Below, piece after piece: positions 33,346 through 36,799 of a DNA stretch of 36,799 nucleotides; positions within the stretch are counted from its first letter, which is position 1; every line of letters starts with the position of its first letter. Under the pieces are notes generated by a model, which was not told the DNA's origin, did no database searches, and worked only from the letters and a program-made list of their open reading frames with translations. The stretch lies in assembly GCA_001303955.1 (NCBI GenBank), contig LJUP01000011.1:1-36799 (forward strand), in the 5' to 3' direction. Made by a program: the position numbers and the translations under genes. This stretch comes from Bacteroides sp. SM23_62 (lineage in GTDB: Bacteria > Bacteroidota > Bacteroidia > Bacteroidales > SM23-62).

Positions 33346-34674
33346 CTACAGATGCCAGGGATTCCTCATCGGCCTGCTGAGCATACGGTTGGCAGCGGGA
33401 TTATCAATAAACGCTTCTTTTACCGGATCCCATCGTAGTTTTTGTCCCAGCCTGATGGCTATATCGGCCTGGTGGCAGACGGTATCGGACCTGACAGCCG
33501 TTTCAATGGGGCACATCACCGGAGAACCGGTCCTGACCGCATCCAGAAAATTCCGCCTGTGATCATTGCTGCGGGGCAGCTGTATCTCATCCGGCCCGAT
33601 GATCGTTTTGAGCAGGGATCTTGGTTCTGCATCGATGTAACCGCGGGCCACATATACCCATCCTACATGGCCCTCAAACAGTATTCCCATGGAATTGGGA
33701 ACATTGAACTGGGGAATTCGTTTCCGGGCGGAAATATGATCGATGTATACCAGCTTTACACCATTGGCATAGGTATGCAAAGCCTCCCAGGTATGGATGG
33801 TATCGTACAGGCCTTCTTCAGGGATGGTTCCCCGGCCTTCCACCTCGACCGGTCCGGTCAGATCGGCATCAAGCGCCCATTGCACAATATCCACATGATG
33901 GATGCCGTAAGCACCGCTGATACATCCCACCGAATGATCATAAATCAGGGTAAAGTTCCTGGTACATCGCAAATGGGTATAGGGTACCAGGGGAGCGGGA
34001 CCAAGCCACAGGTCATAATCAAGCCAGTCAGGTACGGGCTCTTCAGGCTGAACGCCCACCGGTGTATAACTGGCTGATCCAATGGTGATTTTCTCAAGGT
34101 TCCCCAATTTACCGTTTCTTACCAGTTCGCATGCAAAACGGAACCTTTCATCTGAGCGTTGCTGGGTCCCATGCTGAAAGACAACACCATACCTGTTGAT
34201 GGCCTGTCTCATGGCCTGGCATTCCCTGAAAAACAGGCTCAGGGGCTTCTCATAATACATGTGTTTCCCCTGCCGGGCAGCCTCCATACCGATCAGTGCA
34301 TGCCAGTGATCCGGGACGGCTATCAGAACGGCATCAATGTCTTTCCGTGCAAGCAAATCCCTGAAATCATTATAGGCTGTACACTCCTGGCTGCCGTACC
34401 GGTTGTTGGTAAACGCAACAGCCGAGGCAGCATCTTCCGAATTGACATCACAGACGGCTTTCACGCGGATATCATCATACTCGATGAATGACCGCAGGTG
34501 GCCGCTGCCCATTTCGCCCACCCCGATGAGGCCGAAGTTTATCCTGTCATTGGGCAGTGTCCTTCCCGGTGCGCCGAAGACCCGGGCAGGCAGAATGGTG
34601 GGAAAAACTAGGGCTCCGGCAGTACCGGCCATTGATCTTTTCAGGAAATCCCTCCTGTTCTGCTGTATTTTCAT
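33346..34674 (-). CDS. Tat-exported Gfo/Idh/MocA family oxidoreductase
   Basis: A 442-residue oxidoreductase with a clear twin-arginine signal, NRRDFLKRSMAGTAGALVFP, so it is exported folded with its NAD(P) cofactor. The Rossmann domain begins NFGLIGVGEMGSGHLRSF (GxGxxG); the EKPLSL motif, whose Lys is a usual catalytic residue, follows VAVPDHWHALIGMEAA. The second domain carries GAYGIHHVDIVQWALDAD, containing the His/Asp pair of the family. Periplasmic Gfo/Idh enzymes oxidise or redox-interconvert sugars, often at C3. The ThuA/TIM-barrel gene ends six bases upstream, which fits a ThuA/ThuB-like partnership in which this enzyme is the dehydrogenase. Its exact sugar is unknown. Confidence 0.93.
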   Translation of the reverse strand: MKIQQNRRDFLKRSMAGTAGALVFPTILPARVFGAPGRTLPNDRINFGLIGVGEMGSGHLRSFIEYDDIRVKAVCDVNSEDAASAVAFTNNRYGSQECTAYNDFRDLLARKDIDAVLIAVPDHWHALIGMEAARQGKHMYYEKPLSLFFRECQAMRQAINRYGVVFQHGTQQRSDERFRFACELVRNGKLGNLEKITIGSASYTPVGVQPEEPVPDWLDYDLWLGPAPLVPYTHLRCTRNFTLIYDHSVGCISGAYGIHHVDIVQWALDADLTGPVEVEGRGTIPEEGLYDTIHTWEALHTYANGVKLVYIDHISARKRIPQFNVPNSMGILFEGHVGWVYVARGYIDAEPRSLLKTIIGPDEIQLPRSNDHRRNFLDAVRTGSPVMCPIETAVRSDTVCHQADIAIRLGQKLRWDPVKEAFIDNPAANRMLSRPMRNPWHL

Positions 34675-34680
34675 AAATCC

Positions 34681-36456
34681 CTATTTGTTGTTACCTGCCT
34701 GATGACCACCGGCCATCCTGAGGCAAACATCGTTAAAATATTCAATGCTCTGCTTTATCTCCGGCCGTTCCTGGTCCCAAGACCGGGAATATTCCAGTCC
34801 GAAGACAGTTGGTTTTACACCACTCATACCGAGTTGCCGGATGATGGCATCCAGGGTAAGTGCTCCCTTCCCCCAGGCCACATCATGGCCTTCCGGTCCC
34901 GCTTCATCCAGGTCATGCACCTGAATGGTTATCAGCCTGTCCCCTAGTAATTTAACTGCATCCAGGGGACTGATCCCCGAACGTGACCAGTAGCCAAGGT
35001 CCCCGCATGCACCGATCAATGGACTGCGTTCCCGGCAGACCTCAAGCAGGTTCTCCGGATCCCAGTAAATGGGTGAGATATCTTTTCCATGATTGTGTAT
35101 GGCCAGTTTGATATCGTACTTCTCACAATACTCCTCGATCAGGTCCAGGGCTTCCGGTCCGGGTTCGGAAATGAAGGTTTCAATGCCCATTTTCCTGCCA
35201 AACTCGAATATCTCCCTGCAGGTCTCCTCATCTCCCGGGATGTCGTGTATGTAATAGCTCACCAGTGTCACGCCGGCCGACAGAAACTTCCTGCGCACGG
35301 CAATCAGGTCCTCCTCGCTCAGGGTATAATCAAAATTGCCCGTTATCTCATCACTTACCCGCTGCACATTCATCCCTTCCAGGTAGAGGAGTCCCAGTGA
35401 AGCAGCCTGCTCAATGGTCTCGAAAAGGGTGTTGTTCTTAAAACTGTAAGCGCTCAGTCCCAGCCTCCAATCCAGCCTCTCACGGGCCTCAACGGCCGGT
35501 GTCAGTTGATTGCTGGGCGTGGCGGGGGCATCCAGATCGCCCAGAACGAACTGTATCCCGTCGAGGCAGTGTACCAGCACCTTCTCATTCCAGTTGATGT
35601 GTGCATTATGGCCGAGGGAGGTATAGAATACCCTTCCCCTTCCGTAGTTCCTGATCCAGCTGATGGCCAGGTCCTTATCTGCCCTTCTTTCGGGAAGGAT
35701 GTACCTGTCTTCACCCATGTCGGTCTTGTCCGTGTCAATGGATAGCAGGATGCGCAGTCGGTCACGTGTATAGGGTTCTGTAAACTGGAAAACCTCATCG
35801 CTCACCTCGAATCCTTTCCCCTCGAAGGCACGGTTCACAGGATGGGAAGATTCATCCAGTTTCAGTGTGATCCATTCATGGGGTTTCCACGGGTGTCCGC
35901 CGTTTTCATACCCGCCCAGCATTTCGCCATATTCTGGGAACTGGTCATAAACCGGCCACTGGCAGAAGGTGGCCCCGGCCGCATGGATGCCGAAAAAGCC
36001 CTTCCCGCTGTATACATATTCCAAAAGGTTATTTCTCAGTTCAGGATCGTCAAAAAGCACTCCTACAGTATTGTTGAAACAGATGGCATCGAACTGGTTT
36101 AACCAGGCTGATTTGAAAACCATTGTGTCATTGCTGAAATAAGTTTCGTATGCTCCCGTTTGCCTGCCCATCAGCTGCAGCATATAGTTCGCATACGGGA
36201 CGGAAGGATGACCTGCGCGGATCTGGCCGTCCCAAATATCCATGTTGAAGACCAACAGTTTCCGGGTTTTCTCAGGTGCAACCACAGCCGCTCCGGGTAC
36301 CGCATTGTTGATCAGGTCAATGGCTGAATCCGGGAGGTTTGCATAAAAGGCTTCAGCCTGGCAGGCAGGTTTGAAGGGCTGTGCATAGGAGATATCAGCA
36401 AGAGGACACAGGCACAGGAATGATATTACCGGAATAATGATGTCTTTCTGTCTCAT
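34681..36456 (-). CDS. Exported fusion: ThuA domain plus sugar isomerase/epimerase-like TIM barrel
   Basis: A 591-residue protein with a signal peptide (IIIPVISFLCLCPLADISYA). Residues ~60-305 are a ThuA domain (class I amidotransferase-like fold): KTRKLLVFNMDIWDG, GFFGIHAAGATFCQWPVYD, MLGGYENGGHPW, RVFYTSLGHNAHINW. Residues ~320-585 are an AP-endonuclease-2/xylose-isomerase-like TIM barrel: WRLGLSAYSFKNNTLFETIE, FISEPGPEALDLIEEYC, KLAIHNHGKDISPIYWDPEN, GACGDLGYW, ITIQVHDLD and VFGLEYS, where E, H, D, H and E match the metal-ligand pattern. In rhizobia ThuA acts on 3-keto disaccharides made by the ThuB oxidoreductase, and related TIM barrels are linked to 3-keto-glycoside cleavage in Bacteroides. 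The fusion puts both in one exported enzyme, six bases before an exported oxidoreductase gene. Confidence 0.9.
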   Translation of the reverse strand: MRQKDIIIPVISFLCLCPLADISYAQPFKPACQAEAFYANLPDSAIDLINNAVPGAAVVAPEKTRKLLVFNMDIWDGQIRAGHPSVPYANYMLQLMGRQTGAYETYFSNDTMVFKSAWLNQFDAICFNNTVGVLFDDPELRNNLLEYVYSGKGFFGIHAAGATFCQWPVYDQFPEYGEMLGGYENGGHPWKPHEWITLKLDESSHPVNRAFEGKGFEVSDEVFQFTEPYTRDRLRILLSIDTDKTDMGEDRYILPERRADKDLAISWIRNYGRGRVFYTSLGHNAHINWNEKVLVHCLDGIQFVLGDLDAPATPSNQLTPAVEARERLDWRLGLSAYSFKNNTLFETIEQAASLGLLYLEGMNVQRVSDEITGNFDYTLSEEDLIAVRRKFLSAGVTLVSYYIHDIPGDEETCREIFEFGRKMGIETFISEPGPEALDLIEEYCEKYDIKLAIHNHGKDISPIYWDPENLLEVCRERSPLIGACGDLGYWSRSGISPLDAVKLLGDRLITIQVHDLDEAGPEGHDVAWGKGALTLDAIIRQLGMSGVKPTVFGLEYSRSWDQERPEIKQSIEYFNDVCLRMAGGHQAGNNK

Positions 36457-36514
36457 ACAATAAATATACTATACTTATTTTTATTAATTTGAGAAACCAA
36501 TCCATTTTTAACGC

Positions 36515-36799
36515 ATGAAAACTAAATTATCCCGAAGAAGATTTCTGCGAAATACCTCCGTGCTCGCTTCAGGCGGGATCCTGTCCGGCCGGCTCCCGCT
36601 CATTTCTTTCAAAGGGAATAAGGAATCAAGGGCTGCTGGTACCATCAGTATTGATCCGGATCCACTTTTTAATCTGTCCCCATACCTCTATATGCAATTC
36701 ATGGAACCCCTGGGAGTAACTGACAGTTCAGTTGACGCTGCCTGGGATTTCATGCATGAAAAGTGGCGTGAAGATCTCATTGCGATCACAAAAGAGCTT
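36515..36799 (+). CDS. Tat-exported GH51-like alpha-L-arabinofuranosidase, N-terminal part (3' end outside window)
   Basis: This reading frame is absent from the ORF track because it runs off the window. From ATG 36515 it gives 95 residues. The start MKTKLSRRRFLRNTSVLASGG is a twin-arginine signal. The mature part has TISIDPDPLFNLSPYLYMQF, MEPLGVTDSSVDAAWDF and WREDLIAITKEL, which follows the N-terminal pattern of GH51 alpha-L-arabinofuranosidases (typically I..xIYGxFxEHLG...D...ALKxL), although M replaces the usual G/H in the QFMEP stretch. The catalytic Glu residues would lie beyond the window, so activity is unproven. It is divergent from the ThuA-fusion gene across 58 bases. Confidence 0.75.
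   Translation, partial: MKTKLSRRRFLRNTSVLASGGILSGRLPLISFKGNKESRAAGTISIDPDPLFNLSPYLYMQFMEPLGVTDSSVDAAWDFMHEKWREDLIAITKEL

Noticed and set aside
33442-34077. 211-residue ORF on the + strand
   Set aside because: It lies fully antisense to the Gfo/Idh gene, which has clear domain motifs; the + frame shows no recognisable domain and is a shadow of codon bias in a GC-richer region.
1-36799. CRISPR array, tRNA, rRNA or riboswitch
   Set aside because: No regularly spaced repeats were seen, and the gaps between genes are short (the largest is 375 bases and holds the transposase remnant); nothing resembled a structured RNA gene.

Overview
The window looks like a chromosomal segment of a polysaccharide-degrading member of the Bacteroidota, probably an uncultured or environmental one. 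The evidence is two secreted proteins with C-terminal type IX secretion (T9SS) sorting domains, FtsX/MacB-type permeases of the Bacteroidetes kind, lipoproteins and Tat-exported oxidoreductases, and starts that mostly lack a clear Shine-Dalgarno. Several proteins (PQQ propeller with a methyltransferase-like head, HEAT-repeat protein, Tat Gfo/Idh, ThuA) are of types I associate equally with Planctomycetes and Verrucomicrobia. No rRNA, tRNA, CRISPR array, intact insertion sequence or transcription factor gene is visible.

Region 1 (1-12,051, + strand): the tail of a LamG/T9SS protein, a strong terminator, then a run of eight closely spaced genes. It starts with a large secreted LamG/T9SS protein. 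A complete carbohydrate ABC importer follows (lipoprotein solute-binding protein, two permeases, and an MsmK/UgpC-type ATPase as the last gene). Between the permeases and the ATPase lie two different GH130 enzymes flanking an (alpha/alpha)-barrel-like lipoprotein. I read this as secreted depolymerisation, ABC uptake and intracellular phosphorolysis or hydrolysis of a manno-oligosaccharide, in a phylum that normally uses SusC/SusD.

Region 2 (12,057-21,599, - strand): a tight three-gene operon of exported proteins (GHL6-like glycosidase, isochorismatase-fold protein lacking two usual catalytic residues, ADP-ribosylglycohydrolase-fold protein); a GC-rich CocE/NonD hydrolase that looks horizontally acquired; a DUF6882-like small protein; and an 8-TM MacB-like permease with no ATPase beside it. 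Just upstream, at 21,618-21,890, is a decayed IS3-family transposase tail that the ORF track misses.

Region 3 (21,975-28,094, + strand): a four-gene module of PQQ-like propeller protein with a degenerate methyltransferase-like head, an unknown thioredoxin-like exported protein with a C-terminal membrane anchor, an FtsX permease and a LolD-like ATPase. This is my best candidate for an undescribed system. Two small palindromes sit directly before it.

Region 4 (28,189-36,799): a DPM1-like GT2 converges on a long - strand operon read from 36,456 down to 28,920: ThuA/TIM-barrel fusion, Tat-exported Gfo/Idh oxidoreductase, HEAT-repeat protein, discoidin-like protein and a GT39/Agl23-like membrane glycosyltransferase. 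The first two suggest periplasmic 3-keto-sugar chemistry. A divergent, truncated Tat-signal GH51-like arabinofuranosidase starts at 36,515. Base composition is visibly richer in GC here than in region 1.
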